NCBI GenBank assembly: GCA_036897625.1
Contig: JAYMTA010000035.1
Coordinates: forward strand, 1-62,839
Direction of reading: 5' to 3'
Length of the DNA: 62,839 bases
Source: Pelargonium cotyledonis
Lineage: Eukaryota > Streptophyta > Magnoliopsida > Geraniales > Geraniaceae
How positions within the stretch are numbered: position 1 is the stretch's first letter; each line of letters opens with the position of its first letter. The notes below the pieces were generated by a model that ran no database searches, was not told the DNA's origin, and saw only the letters and a list, made by a program, of their open reading frames with translations. Of this stretch, positions 10,541-20,460 are shown piece by piece. The position numbers were made by a program, and so were the translations under genes.

Positions 10541-13431
10541 TTACTACCTGTATTTCCCTTATAATTAAAAAATTTTATTGAAGGATATCAGGAAATTCTT
10601 ACTAATCCTTTCCCTGGGGTTAAGGTAGATTTTATTTTATGCAATTCCAAAAAGTTCTTATGGGTTTAACTTACAAGGATGTGATAATTAAGGAACCCAG
10701 TTTGCTTTTAAGAATCCTTTCTATAACAGGTGTCAACTTCTATTAGCATATGAAAATTAGAACAAAAGCGTAGAGTAGCACTGGTTATCTTGTTGTCAAC
10801 TTAATGATATTTTTTTTAGACGCGGCCTATGCCTGATGGTTTTCTAGGAAGTAGGTCAAGATAATACAGCTATCAGTAGTATTCTAATGAGAAATTAGAA
10901 ATTGCAGCTTTATAATAAATAGGCGTACCCTTGATAAAAACCTTATTATGGATATATAATTTTTCCCCGTTTTTGAGCTTCTGTACGGCATCCGTTCCAA
11001 TGGATTTTGTTATAATATGCCTAATTACCACTTATTGTATGACTAAGTAAATAAAAAGAAATAAAGAAGGATATCAATAATAAGAAAATCCTATCTAGAT
11101 AGGGTAGTCCATTCCTATGCTATAATTCTAAAGTTTTTAAAAAACGTAAGCATCCAGTAGTTATTGAGATTTACATGTTTTGGGTTACTCTTTAGAGGCC
11201 GTCCTCTTTTGCGGTTAGTCAGTAAGGATTTTTTCTTGTTTTCTGTTCAGGCTGGGCTAAGAGATATGGAAATTTGTAACTAGAAGATATGCCCATTCTA
11301 GAATACTTTTTATGAGTTGTATAACTTGGTTGTGTAAAGGATCCACTTTTTTCCAGCAAATGAACTCAAGTAAGTCCGGGTTTCTTGTTTCTGTTGGGCT
11401 TATTCTGCCTTTAATTCTTAGAATTTATTTAACTAAAGAATGCTAATACGGAGTTCTAGGTGTTTGATTAAAAGAAAAGAAATCCTCTATCTAATCCGTT
11501 ATAAGTAAGATCCTATACTTTTGGGGACTCTACTAGACTTAGCCCTCTTTAGTTGGCTTAGTTCAATCAAATGAAACTTCGAAACTCCTAAATTCAGTGG
11601 TATTCTTGATTTTTAGTTCCATACAGCGTAGGGTTTTTTTTAATAATGTAATTTTCATGGGATTATGAAAAAGCTTTATGTTCTAGATGTACATTTCAAG
11701 TACCCCGAAAGTTAGTTTTTAAAGTACTCTCCGTTCAAGTCAGGATATTCCAAATCTTCAAGTTTGTTAGAGCGCGAGCCCTTGTCACTTAGTAAAGACC
11801 TTGGGTCAAAGCCCGAATATAGCCGGTTTTCCTCAAAGTTAACAACAACTTCCTTTTCCCAATCCTAAATTATCTAGGTCTAGAGGGGCTACCTAATAAA
11901 GTTAACTGGTAAATGAATAGGTTGAACTTTTATTGTATTACGATATTTGCAATTTCTGTATGTCCTGAGAAGTATAAGCCCCCTGTTTGCGGTGTAAGAT
12001 GCATCTAATGAACGGGGAATTTGTGATCTAGTTGCTAATCAATCGCTTTAACTTTCTTATTTTATTCTGGGTTTTGTACCACAATCTTTCTTATATTATA
12101 GAGAGAACAAATCATGTTTCTAGGGATTCCATAAAGGTTATTACCTCAATCTCTACTAATTTTAGTTATAATATTATCCTGTTACCTTATTCATTTATTT
12201 GTACTTTTCAGGCTTCTACACCTCCTCTATAAGGTAAGAATTACATAGAAATAGAAATCCAAGGAGCAGCCTTTCTCTAAAGGAACACTTTCTTGATTTG
12301 ATTACAAGAGGGTGCCCTGTCTTATTGATGGATTGATGGGACTTTAAAAAGAGACCCCGCTTAAAGTTACGCTAGCTGTCTTACTCGTATTTTTCTAATT
12401 GTTTTATATATCACGAGATTCTTCTAATAAAGGGCCATCCTGGGGCTAGTAAATAAGTAGATATTTTTCTATTCGAAGTTCTAAGCCCCTTTTCAACAGT
12501 TTTTGTTAGATTTATGGGGTCCTTTCAAGGAAGAATTTTACTAGAATTTAGCAAAAATCCTTTAATCCATACGAAAATACTACAAAGCCGTAAAGGTTCT
12601 CTAAAGCAATCACCCAATCTCAAGAAGTCTCAGACAGAATTAAATTAGAAAGTGTTGCTAATTTCTTAAATCAGATATTGCAGGTAAGGGAAGAGTAGTA
12701 GCTCTAGCATTTTTAGTGTAGAGAAGGCTTTATACCAATTCATATATAAACAATAAGGATTTCTATTCCAAAAGTTTTATACTTTGCGGATATTCGGTAA
12801 AATTAGAAGCATTATATATGTATCTAATTTCTTCTCCTTTATATTTAAAATAAGGGATCTCTATATTATTCATTATTCCCCATATGTGTTGTTTAGTTTA
12901 AGAGGTTTAAGAAGAAAGGGAACTTAGGAAAGACCCTTAAAATATGAATTTCTTTTTTGCTTAAGTTACTAAAAAAAACAATTCCTTTTAGAGTTCCATA
13001 GATCTAGGTGTACTACTTTCCGGAACCCTAGAATAATAAAGCAATATTGAAAAACCTAAGTCGTAATATCTTGATATTAAAGAAAAGAGTGAAGGGTATC
13101 CAGAAAAACTAAACCCCAACCAAATAGAAAAAGTAAGCTTTATGAATCTCCATACATATAAACTGCTAACATTTCGCCCATATATTATCCCGAGAATCCT
13201 TCCTTATTTTATTAAACCTTTTTTCTTAAGTCAAGGTAAGAATAGCTAGGGCGCAAAAACCAGAAGAATAGGGATTGCAAACTGTTCGATTAATTTTTTA
13301 GTTTAGTACTCAGTCAGGTCAAAAATAATAGAGAATTTGAAATAAAAGTAAGAACTCTACTCTGTAAATTCTAGGTTACCAAAAAAAGTTTACATTATAT
13401 ATGATTAAAAATCACAGAATTAAGTTTCAAC
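10541..13431. other. unrecognised stretch
   Basis: No gene recognised. A 66-codon frame at 12032-12232 (+) is within chance length. Short GC-rich dyads flanked by A/T recur. Confidence 0.45.
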
Positions 13432-14673
13432 TTGGGAGGTTATATCTAAAAATTTTTGTATTATACTTTGAAAACCGGATCCTGGGCTCTATTGCTGGGG
13501 TCCTTTTCTGGGAAGTCACAATTACAAGTATTTAAGGTTCTGGTTTTCTCGATAGTAAAGATTTTAAGCTAAAGTAATATTTGTATTTTTAGAGCCGGCT
13601 TTTCTATTTATTCTAGTAGTAAGGCTGTCAAGGGTTTCTGTTTATGATGAAGGGGAGGGTTTGCTTTCTCTTCTGCTTTTGCTTTTGGGGGACTCTGTAA
13701 CTAAATGAAAGTAGAAATTTGTCTTTTTTTAGGAGCCTTTTCTACTGGGGTTCTTCTAGTGTAATGGTTTCACTATCAAGAAACTATATGGGATTAACCT
13801 TCCTCCGTAAACTGCGGGCGGTAAAGTGGATGTACTCAAGATTCTTGTAAGGTATGTAACCTCCTATACGATAAAGGCATAAAATTCTCCCTTAAAGACG
13901 GCTATCTATAAAGTCTAGAATTCTATCTAATTTAAGAGTAATACAAATACCAATAACTACAAAAGTGGCACAAGCAACTAAATCACGAGCCCGTATAAGT
14001 TAACTCCTTTAAACTTCTACTGCTATAGATCATGGTCTAGCTCTTAGGAAGGCTTTTCGGCACCTATTTTGTGGTGAGTGCTTTTCCAGTATCTCTAGCT
14101 CTAGCTGTAGCAGCTTTAACAAAGGGAAGTAACAGGTAGCTATGTTATTCTAGAACCCTAAAATCAATTCAAACCTATAAATCCAGTCTGTCTGTGTCCG
14201 TAAGTAAAGTCTTTCCAAGAGAGATTCTTTAATAGTTGCTCTATTCTGTTTTTTATTTAGAGTTTTGTAAGGCAGTCAATCAAGCCAAGGGTTTCTCCTT
14301 TATAGTATAGAATCGAAGTCCTTTTCTGGTCTTATAGTGTGTAATTAATTAACTATTTATTATACTTATTAGCCCTTAACCTTGTAACCAAGAATGTTTA
14401 CTCGGTAAAAGAGATTCGTGTATGTACTGTACAAGGTAGTCTCCCTCTTTAAACGATAAGAGCAGAGAGCATGAGGGAATAACAATCTATATTATCTTGA
14501 ATACAATTAAAAGAATTAACTACAATACACTTACTAACTACGAAATAATCTAAGTAGTATTTTCTTTATCTAAGTATCTCATCTCAACAAATAATATAAA
14601 TTTAAGGAGTATAATACTATAGCTACAAAAGCTCTCGGTTGGTTACAAGACAGGCCTTCTCTTTCTCTTTTAG

Positions 14674-14883
14674 GTGTCTCTCAGCCAATTAATTATGTTT
14701 CATTTAGGTCCTACAGGATATAGTTCCTATCTAAACGGAGGTCTTTATAGCGCTCGAAAGAGATTCTCTAACTATCAAGTATTAAAGAAGTCTGTCAATA
14801 AAAGTAGGGTTTTCTACCCTTGGTTCCTTAAGATAGTAGTTGGGTATAGAATTAATCGGAATTGGACTCCTTATTTATTTTAG
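14674..14883 (+). CDS. Hypothetical short frame in the repeat array, 69 aa
   Basis: I do not recognise this frame. It starts at ATG(or alternative start) 14674 and ends at TAG. Its middle is basic and Ser/Tyr-rich (YSARKRFSNYQVLKKSVNK). It lies between repeat segments alpha and gamma and follows a T/A-rich stretch that resembles 16619-16690 and 17636-17700. Length is unremarkable. It may be a drifted copy of whatever the repeat unit once encoded. Confidence 0.12.
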   Translation: MSLSQLIMFHLGPTGYSSYLNGGLYSARKRFSNYQVLKKSVNKSRVFYPWFLKIVVGYRINRNWTPYLF

Positions 14884-15801
14884 ATATTAGTGTAATTCCT
14901 GAACAAGACTAAACTCAAGGCTTTCTATAATTCTTAAAGGGATGCTACTTTCCAGATGTCCTGCTTTAGCGGAATAACTAATAAGTATTTTGAATTAGAA
15001 AGCTAAGTTAAAGGGCTCAAAGAGATAATGAAAATCTATGAAATACTATTTTTCTGAGTTTAAATATCTTCCTAACAGGGTATCTATCAAAGGAAGAATT
15101 TATATAAAGATTAGGTATGTTTAACGTGTATTCCATATTTTGAAAGTATTTGCTAAAGAGTATATAAAATGAGTTTCTTTTTTCTTCTACTTTTAAGATT
15201 TTATTTAATAAAGGGTATAGCTCAGAAAGAAGTCAAGAAGTATGAGAGTAAGCGAGTAAGTCAGTTTTTTCATATATCCCGGTTTCTGATTTCAGGGTAG
15301 TTTTTGTTTCAGTCGAATAAATTAAGGAAATAAATCCAGCTTTTGTTGCAGGTCTTTATAGTGTAAGGGTGGTCTATCTAGAATACTATTGTGCATTTCC
15401 CGCCCTCACTACGTTCAGTTGGGTAAAAGGATGTACTCTTAACTATCCTAAGTTAGTCCTTTTTGATAAACTACATAGGACAAGAGGGATCTACCCTTAA
15501 AGGGTTGCTTGTCAGTTCCAGTATCTGTAGCAGCTGTTTTAGTTTTAACAAATGGAAGTTAATTGACAGGCTCTGTTGGTACCAGTATTTCCTAAGTATT
15601 AAGCCAAGCGCTTAGTTTATTGAGGCAGCCTCTCCTCTATCTAGGGCAGTGACTAGAGAAGTCAAAATATAAGTAAAGCAAGGTAAATCCGGGCTCAAAG
15701 AAAGGAATTGAAATATGGGAAATCCTACTTTTATGGCTTAATTTGGGTTAAATGATCTTCCTTAAAAGGTATCCTAACTGACAATATAAGAAAGAATTGA
15801 T

Positions 15802-15819
15802 AATAACTTCGGGGTTATT
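15802..15819 (+). other. Hairpin with TTCG-type loop in repeat gamma
   Basis: AATAAC-TTCGGG-GTTATT forms six perfect pairs around a loop beginning TTCG. In the other gamma copy (17463-17478) only the inner three pairs (AAC/GTT) and one outer pair remain. It could act as an RNA processing or 3'-end hairpin, but nothing else supports that. Confidence 0.3.
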
Positions 15820-17532
15820 TGCTTTAATATGTATTGACCATAATCTTTAGTCTTTTGTTGAAAGTCTTTATATCGACTAGATTTACTAGAAAGGGTTCTC
15901 TTATGGGAAAGATTTTCCGGGAATTTACTATCCTGTGAGTCTTTGTTATAATAAAGCAGAGATTGTAAAAATAGGAAAGATTGATTCTAAAAAAGGGGGT
16001 CTCCAGTGGTTTATATGTATACCAGCTTAACTAACTGAAGATATTTACTAAGGCATTCTGGATAAGAATTTCGAGATTGTTAGTTAGGTTTTATCTGGAT
16101 TAGTGAATTCTTTAAAGTTTGTAATTAAGAAGTTTGCTTATTTCTTTATTTCCAGGTTTCCGATTTCTGATTAAAGTTCAGTAACTCAAGTGCAAGTTTT
16201 TTTTCTTTTAGTTTTAGATATTCAGGTTCTAGTTTTTTTTGTAAGATTGGGTTAATATTTGTATGAGAGCCGGGTTTCTGTTTCTGATGAAGGGGAATTC
16301 TTTGCTCTTCCTGTTCAGCTTTTGCTTTAGGTAAACAGTTTTAGTTAGCTTGTTTTGTAGGTGTTCTAAGTTCAAGTTCTAAAACAGGGGATAGTTTTTT
16401 TCTGTTTCAGGGTTTTCCAATTCAAGATATAAGGATCTTTTTTTCCAGGGCTTCATAGTATGTTCTATCAGGTTTATACTATGATGACCTAACCTCCTAT
16501 AAAGGGTTTTTAGTCAGTAAAATGGATGTACTCCTGGACTCTATAAGGTTAGTATCCTCCTCAGCGATAAAAAAAACAGGGAACATGAGGAATATACCTT
16601 AAGAGTAATCTAGAACTTAGAGTAACTACTATACATAAACAAGTATACCTATTCTCTAATCGAATACAACAGTCCTATAGCTAGCATCTCTATCGTAGGT
16701 CTTATTTCTTAATAAGGGTCTAGCTCCAAAACAGTTCATAGGTATAGGGCTTAAGAACCGGGGTATAATATGAGTAAGCATTTTCAGGTACCTAGTTGGT
16801 GAGTGTTTTCCAGTCTATCCAGTATTTTCAGTCTCTCTAGCGGGGAAGAGGCTCTATTTCTCCTGGTACCTATTTTATTTTGTTGTACTCTTGTCTAGTA
16901 TCTCTAGCTGCTTTTAACAAAGGAATTAACAACAGGCACTATGTTTTCCAGGTATCTGTATTAAAGGTTTAAAGGGATTCCAAGAAAGCTGTAAGTAGGA
17001 TATATAGTTAGTTGTCTTTGGTCTTCCTTATTTGTTTCTAGTCGTAAGCCTGTAGAGTTTTCCTGAAGAGGGTTTTCTAGTAGTACTCTATATAATCCCT
17101 GAATTAGAGTTTAATTTATTAGAGTTTACCTGATTAAGGAGGTTGTCCTATTTAGTTTAAGTGCTCTTTGGAATGGAAATAGATAGATTAAGCTCAAGTG
17201 AATGTCCTTTTTTTTTCTAGGTCTTTATCTGGCAGGCTTTAACGGGGTAGGAATACTTGTTTTCAGTAAGGGAAGTTTCATATTGAATAAGGTAAACATT
17301 CTAAAGCGGAAAATACTAGTAGGTACCAAACTAAGGAATTAGAAATCTCCAGGTAAAATGAGGTCTATTTCAAATAGGGGAAATCCTAGGTTTATGGGTT
17401 GTACCAAACAAACCAACACCTTAAGACGTATCTAAACAAGCTATATAAGAAAGAATTTTATAATAACTTCGGGGTTCTTCTATATACTATATATATATTA
17501 CATAACAGCCTAAATTATAACAAATAGAGTAA

Positions 17533-17736
17533 CGATTCTATACTCTAGCGAACAAGCTCCGGGTTACAATACAAGAAGGCAACAAAGAATTAGTAAAGGC
17601 TATTCTGCTAGAAGTCTCTCATCCTATTCCGAATCCACTACTAACTACGTATACTCTCTATCGAATACCAGTATCACAAAGAAGCCTAATCCTTAAGAGG
17701 AGCCGGTACAGCACTTCTAAGATAGCTACGAAGCTC
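17533..17736 (+). pseudogene. rps10: Ribosomal protein S10-like coding stretch, no start codon
   Basis: An uninterrupted frame of 68 codons between TAA 17530-17532 and TAA 17737-17739, with no ATG. Residues resembling the S10 core occur in order: an N-terminal LRVTIQEGNKELV, then HPIPNP about 15 residues on, then TTYTLYRIPV and SLILKRSRY. In S10 proteins the corresponding parts are the first beta strand, the G-P-I-P-L-P motif, and the YTVLRSPH motif followed by a basic segment. The S10 histidine after the proline is missing. A typical mitochondrial S10 is about 100-110 residues, so this would be the middle part only. It is the last unit of the repeat array; an earlier, poorer copy of the TATACTCTCTATCGAATAC part is at about 16640-16670. 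Assignment is by eye. The alternative is a chance match. Confidence 0.4.
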
Positions 17737-17775
17737 TAAAGAAGTTGAAAGAAGGAAGTCCTAATCTTAAGGTAG

Positions 17776-17901
17776 AGATTCTGTTTTATAGCTCTGAAGA
17801 AAGTTTCATTAAAAAGAGTTGTGAAAGCAGTTCTAGGTCTAGGTATTGGGCTTAATAACCAAGAAGGGGGGGGTATTCTGGTAAGCATTTTCCGGTCTGT
17901 T
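17776..17901 (+). pseudogene. Coding-like stretch, possibly S13-like N-terminus
   Basis: 42 codons open in the same frame as the S10-like stretch, ending with TAA 17902-17904. It reads ALKKVSLKRVVKAV, then LGLGIGLNNQEGGGI. Ribosomal protein S13 begins with a Lys-Arg-Val segment followed by A-L-x-x-I-Y-G-I-G, which this resembles, but a second and competing S13-like stretch lies at 19609. It coincides with repeat segment epsilon, whose other copy at 16740-16788 also reads GIGLKNRG. Weak. Confidence 0.18.
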
Positions 17902-18099
17902 TAAAAGTTTTTTTGATTAAACGAGTTTTCCTGATTAGGCTGTTTTTGGGGCTTCCTTGTTTTACTACTTCCAGAGGATTAAGTTCGCTCAGATTTTTGA
18001 AGTTCCCCATTTTAAGTGGTTCACATTCTCCTATGTGTAAACTCCAAATAAACCATTGACCAGCAACCCCCCTTTTCTTTTATTTGCCTCCAGAAATCC

Positions 18100-18290
18100 A
18101 GGCATTTTTTGTTTTAAAAAAGGTACTAACAGAGTTTGAGGAAAATACTTGTTTTGTATGATCCAAAAAAAGGAATAAGCTAAGTATAAAAATTATACTA
18201 CGTGTGTACAGAAACCCACTTGTTTAATCGAATTCTCGGGCTAATTATGGGTCCCTTAAGCCGCTCTTTATTGAAATGCCTAAATTAAAC
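18100..18290 (+). pseudogene. rps14: Ribosomal protein S14-like remnant
   Basis: In the frame of the rps8-like sequence, this stretch shows KRY, SLRKIL, then KLYYVCTETHLFNRI and MGPLSRSLLKC, with five in-frame stops. Mitochondrial and bacterial S14 have a basic N-terminus, an N-R-C-x-x-T-G-R motif, and an L-S-R-x-x-x-R motif about 16 residues later. Here the Cys at 18205 and Thr three residues on, and the LSR 17 residues after the Cys, keep nearly that spacing. The conserved G-R after the Thr is lost. Its place directly upstream of an rps8-like sequence fits the usual rps14-rps8 order, which adds to the case; alone it would not be convincing. Confidence 0.3.
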
Positions 18291-18378
18291 CCCGAGTAAA
18301 GCTATAGGGATAACCTAACGGGAGTTTACCCTTTAATCATTCAGGTTTGAAAAAGGGCTACCCGAACCTAACTTATTT

Positions 18379-18798
18379 ATGTTAACTAAGAACAAGTAAC
18401 GGGAAGCCCAGGTGTCTGCCATAGTATATCTTGTAAATTTGAATAAGGTTTAGCAAGTTTTGGTCCCGTCAAGTATAAAAGTCCTTGTTAAAGCAAAGGT
18501 AAGTTACGGACTTTTCACCCTTATAGCTTACGCATTTAAGGTGCAGTTTTTCAATTAGAGAGTTAGAGTTTTCTTCTCTAAGTAGTTACCTATTAAGCAT
18601 ACTTGTTTCTTAAGAGCTTTCTTTAATAAGAATTTTTTAATTTCTTGAATTAGCTAGTATCGGAATACGCTTGCCCAAGTCAAGTTAATCCCTTTTCGCA
18701 TTACTTTCAATTATAACCCTCGCTATTGTAGATTTTATATAAAAGCGCATAGCAAAGCAGGATTTATTATGTCACATCGCTTTTCTAAGCAAGACTAG
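18379..18798 (+). pseudogene. rps8: Ribosomal protein S8-like gene with six in-frame stops
   Basis: Counting from ATG 18379 to TAG 18796-18798 in one frame gives 139 codons, the normal length of S8 (about 130). Motifs follow the S8 order. VLVPSSIKV near residue 30 corresponds to V-x-V-P-x-S-K. YGLF lies where E-G-F/Y-I is expected. RVRVFF follows at the same distance from the proline as R-V-F-L in bacterial S8. NPRYCRFYIKA fits S-K-P-G-R-R-V-Y, and SKAGFIMSHRFSK fits S-T-S-K-G-I-M-x-x-x-E-A. The final G-G-E segment is missing. In-frame stops are TAA 18397, TAG 18451, TAG 18556, TAG 18583, TGA 18646 and TAG 18655. All would become sense codons by a single U-to-C change, though that is true of any such stop. 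The next frame (rpl6-like) starts 2 bp after this stop. Confidence 0.45.
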
Positions 18799-18800
18799 AT

Positions 18801-19581
18801 ATGAAGATAATATTTCACAGAAAAAGGAAGGGCTTACCTCCATACTTCTATAAAGAGTCAAAAAAGGTAGTCATTAATAAGCATATCTCAGTAGTTGGTA
18901 AACAGCTTATAATAATAGGACCTTTAAATCTTCAAGCTAAGGAGTTTCTTTTCAAAGAAAAACAAGTTTTAGTGTCAAAAAGCAGTAAAATCTTAATTTC
19001 CGTGGAGTTGTCGTGGAATCAGTTAGAACAATGCCTTTTTTATTAGTTGACAGATTAAGGGTCCGGCTATAAGTTATGTGTAATAAACGGAATACTGTTA
19101 GAAATCTAAAGGGGAAGTAAATAGTGCAAAACTAAGTTTAAGGAATATTGGACATAATAAAGTAAAGGATCTTAAACTGTTTTTTGGTACTCGAACTTTC
19201 AAATCTATATATTCCATAGGAAGTAAAATAGGACAGCTCCTAAGTCTAGTAGTTGGGCATTTACGGGTAGCTTTCAAAAGAAAAATGTTAATAAGTATTA
19301 AACCACATTCAGCAAGCCGCCATTTAGTTGCGATTATTCCAAAGTAAGGTAAGAGAAATTTCCAGAAACAAAGGAAGAAGATGTAATGTTTTTGCTTGCG
19401 GGGTTCTCCTAAGTTTTTCAGCGAGCAGTGCTATAAAGATAGTTTTAACAAATAATCCGCCTTTCCCTTAAGTGGTAAAGATGAAGAATCTGGGATACTT
19501 TTACCTAACCCGAGTCCTTTTATGCAAAGAATAATTAATAAGAAAAAAGCATTACCCTTTCTTCTCACTGGAGTTTCCTAA
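18801..19581 (+). pseudogene. rpl6: Ribosomal protein L6-like gene, frameshifted and with in-frame stops
   Basis: The first part is an intact 81-codon frame (18801-19046) with KVVINKHISVVGKQLIIIGP, which fits the L6 N-domain (beta strand, then x-V-x-G-P-L-G). The reading then continues in the next frame. 19102-19344 is open for 81 codons and reads GTRTFKSIYSIGSKIGQ, LLSLVVGHLRVA and LISIKPHSASRHL. This follows the L6 signature G-T-x-R...G-V-x-x-G-F...L-x-L-x-G-V-G-Y-R-A...L-G-F-S-H nearly at the right spacing. The same frame runs on to TAA 19579-19581 with stops at 19345, 19384 and 19453; near its end SGKDEE stands where L6 has K-G-K-G-x-x-x-x-E. An overlapping stretch in the third frame (19328-19468) also has PPFP, so the exact frame of the C-domain is uncertain. 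Total length is somewhat above the usual 180 residues. Position after the rps8-like gene is as expected. Confidence 0.42.
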
Positions 19582-19608
19582 AAACGCGGATTCCCTGCTC
19601 TATTTTAA

Positions 19609-19731
19609 ATGATGAAGAGTAAAATAACTAATAAAACTACGCATTTGATAAATATTACCAAAAGTTGGCAGTCTCTGCTTTTTAAAGGCTTGTCTATAAA
19701 TGCAGTAGAAAAAACACTAGGGTATAACTAA
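19609..19731 (+). pseudogene. rps13: Possible ribosomal protein S13-like N-terminus
   Basis: 40 codons from ATG 19609 to TAA 19729-19731, in the same frame as the rps8-like gene. The segment LLFKGLSINAVEKTLGYN resembles the S13 helix-hairpin-helix start (I-Y-G-I-G-x-x-x-A-x-x-I-x-x-x-L-G-I). The frame continues past stops as KGISSLG and KKKYTRI, where S13 has its second helix. The arginine-rich C-terminus (G-L-P-V-R-G-Q-R-T) is not seen in this frame; KRGSRPWARKRN in another frame from 19739 is a poor substitute. Order after rpl6 fits, but the evidence is thin. Confidence 0.25.
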
Positions 19732-20070
19732 AAGTAAAAGGGGATCTCGTCCTTGGGCTAGAAAAAGAAATATACCAGAATTTAATAAGGACAGTAAATT
19801 TCCGCTTTGGGGTGTCCTTATTAAATAAATATGTTGTGTTCTGCCTTTTGTCAATAACCATGAAACTGAAACTTGTAAGGAAGCTAAAATCCAATATTTA
19901 CTTAACTCAGTCTTTTCAACTGTATATTTCCTAAATCTAGCCAAGAGATTGAATTCTAGTACCCAAACGCTTCTAGAATATTTTTGTATTTCCTCGGGTT
20001 GCGCGTTTTACTTTTTACTTTATATATTTTTATACTTGTTAACACATTCTTTGTAAACTAAATCTCATAG

Positions 20071-20460
20071 ATAGTTTCCCCTACAGAAAAGAGAGGGCCT
20101 TTTTTCTTGATCGTGAGTATTCAAGTACTCTTAAGTATTAGTCAAAAACTTCTTAGATATTTGTCCAGGACTGAAAATGATAAGCTTTAAACAAAGACTG
20201 AGGATTTATATCTTTTAAGAAAAAATTGTAAGTTAACATTCCAATGTCTCGCTCTTGCTTTTGCTGCATAGACTAGATTAATTCACTTTTTCGTCATATA
20301 TTAAAGAATACTAGTCGTGTCATTACATACGAGAAAGTATTACCTAGTTCAAACCGTTTAAGAAAAGGCGCTTGGTCCGGCTGTTACAACAGATACCTCC
20401 GAACCTAAATATCATGGGTTCGAAGTGAACAGAGACTCGTGAAGTAAATAGAAAAGGAAA
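20071..20460 (+). pseudogene. Possible ribosomal protein S11-like remnant
   Basis: Same frame as the genes upstream, with stops at 20188, 20269 and further on. The first 39 codons are open (IVSPTEKRGPFFLIVSIQV...). Later LALAFAA is followed directly by TAG 20269, where S11 has P-F/Y-A-A-Q; a T-to-C change there would give Gln. Then LVVSLHTRK, KALGPAVTTDTSEPKYHG and a basic end could stand for the S11 C-terminal segment D-x-T-P-x-P-H-N-G-C-R-P-x-K-K-R-R. Only a few key residues agree. Its main support is that rps11 is the gene expected after rps13. Confidence 0.18.

Larger units (their letters stand above)
13432..17950 (+). repeat. Array of diverged composite repeats
   Basis: Several different segments recur here in the same orientation. 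Segment alpha (GGATGTACTC, later CCTC and CGATAAA) is at 13821-13875, about 14405-14480, 15421-15470 and 16516-16570. Segment beta (TCTAGCTGTAGCAG, then TTTAACAAAGGAAGT) is at 14071-14147, 15511-15575 and 16889-16950. Segment gamma (ATAAGAAAGAATT, ATAATAACTTCGGGGTT) is at 15700-15820 and 17365-17480, with a weaker form near 15016-15120. Segment delta (GGGTTTCTGTTT, TGATGAAGGGGA) is at 13632-13700 and 16272-16340. Segment epsilon (GGCTTAA, AACC, GTAAGCATTTTC) is at 16740-16788 and 17841-17896. Delta, alpha and beta recur at offsets of about 2.64, 2.70 and 2.8 kb, as if one long unit had been duplicated and had drifted, with shorter sub-duplications inside. The plus strand is T/G-rich in the first two thirds. 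The last unit runs into the rps10-like stretch. Confidence 0.6.

Noticed and set aside
13432-17950. Group II intron or reverse transcriptase in the repeat array
   Set aside because: No domain V-like hairpin and no Y-x-D-D reading was seen.
19694-19944. Two overlapping minus-strand frames of 66 and 75 codons
   Set aside because: They lie opposite the rps13-like region in different frames and show no motif; chance length.
20340-20430. tRNA-like T-arm (ATCATGGGTTCGAAG)
   Set aside because: No D-arm or anticodon arm at the required distance, and it overlaps the S11-like reading.
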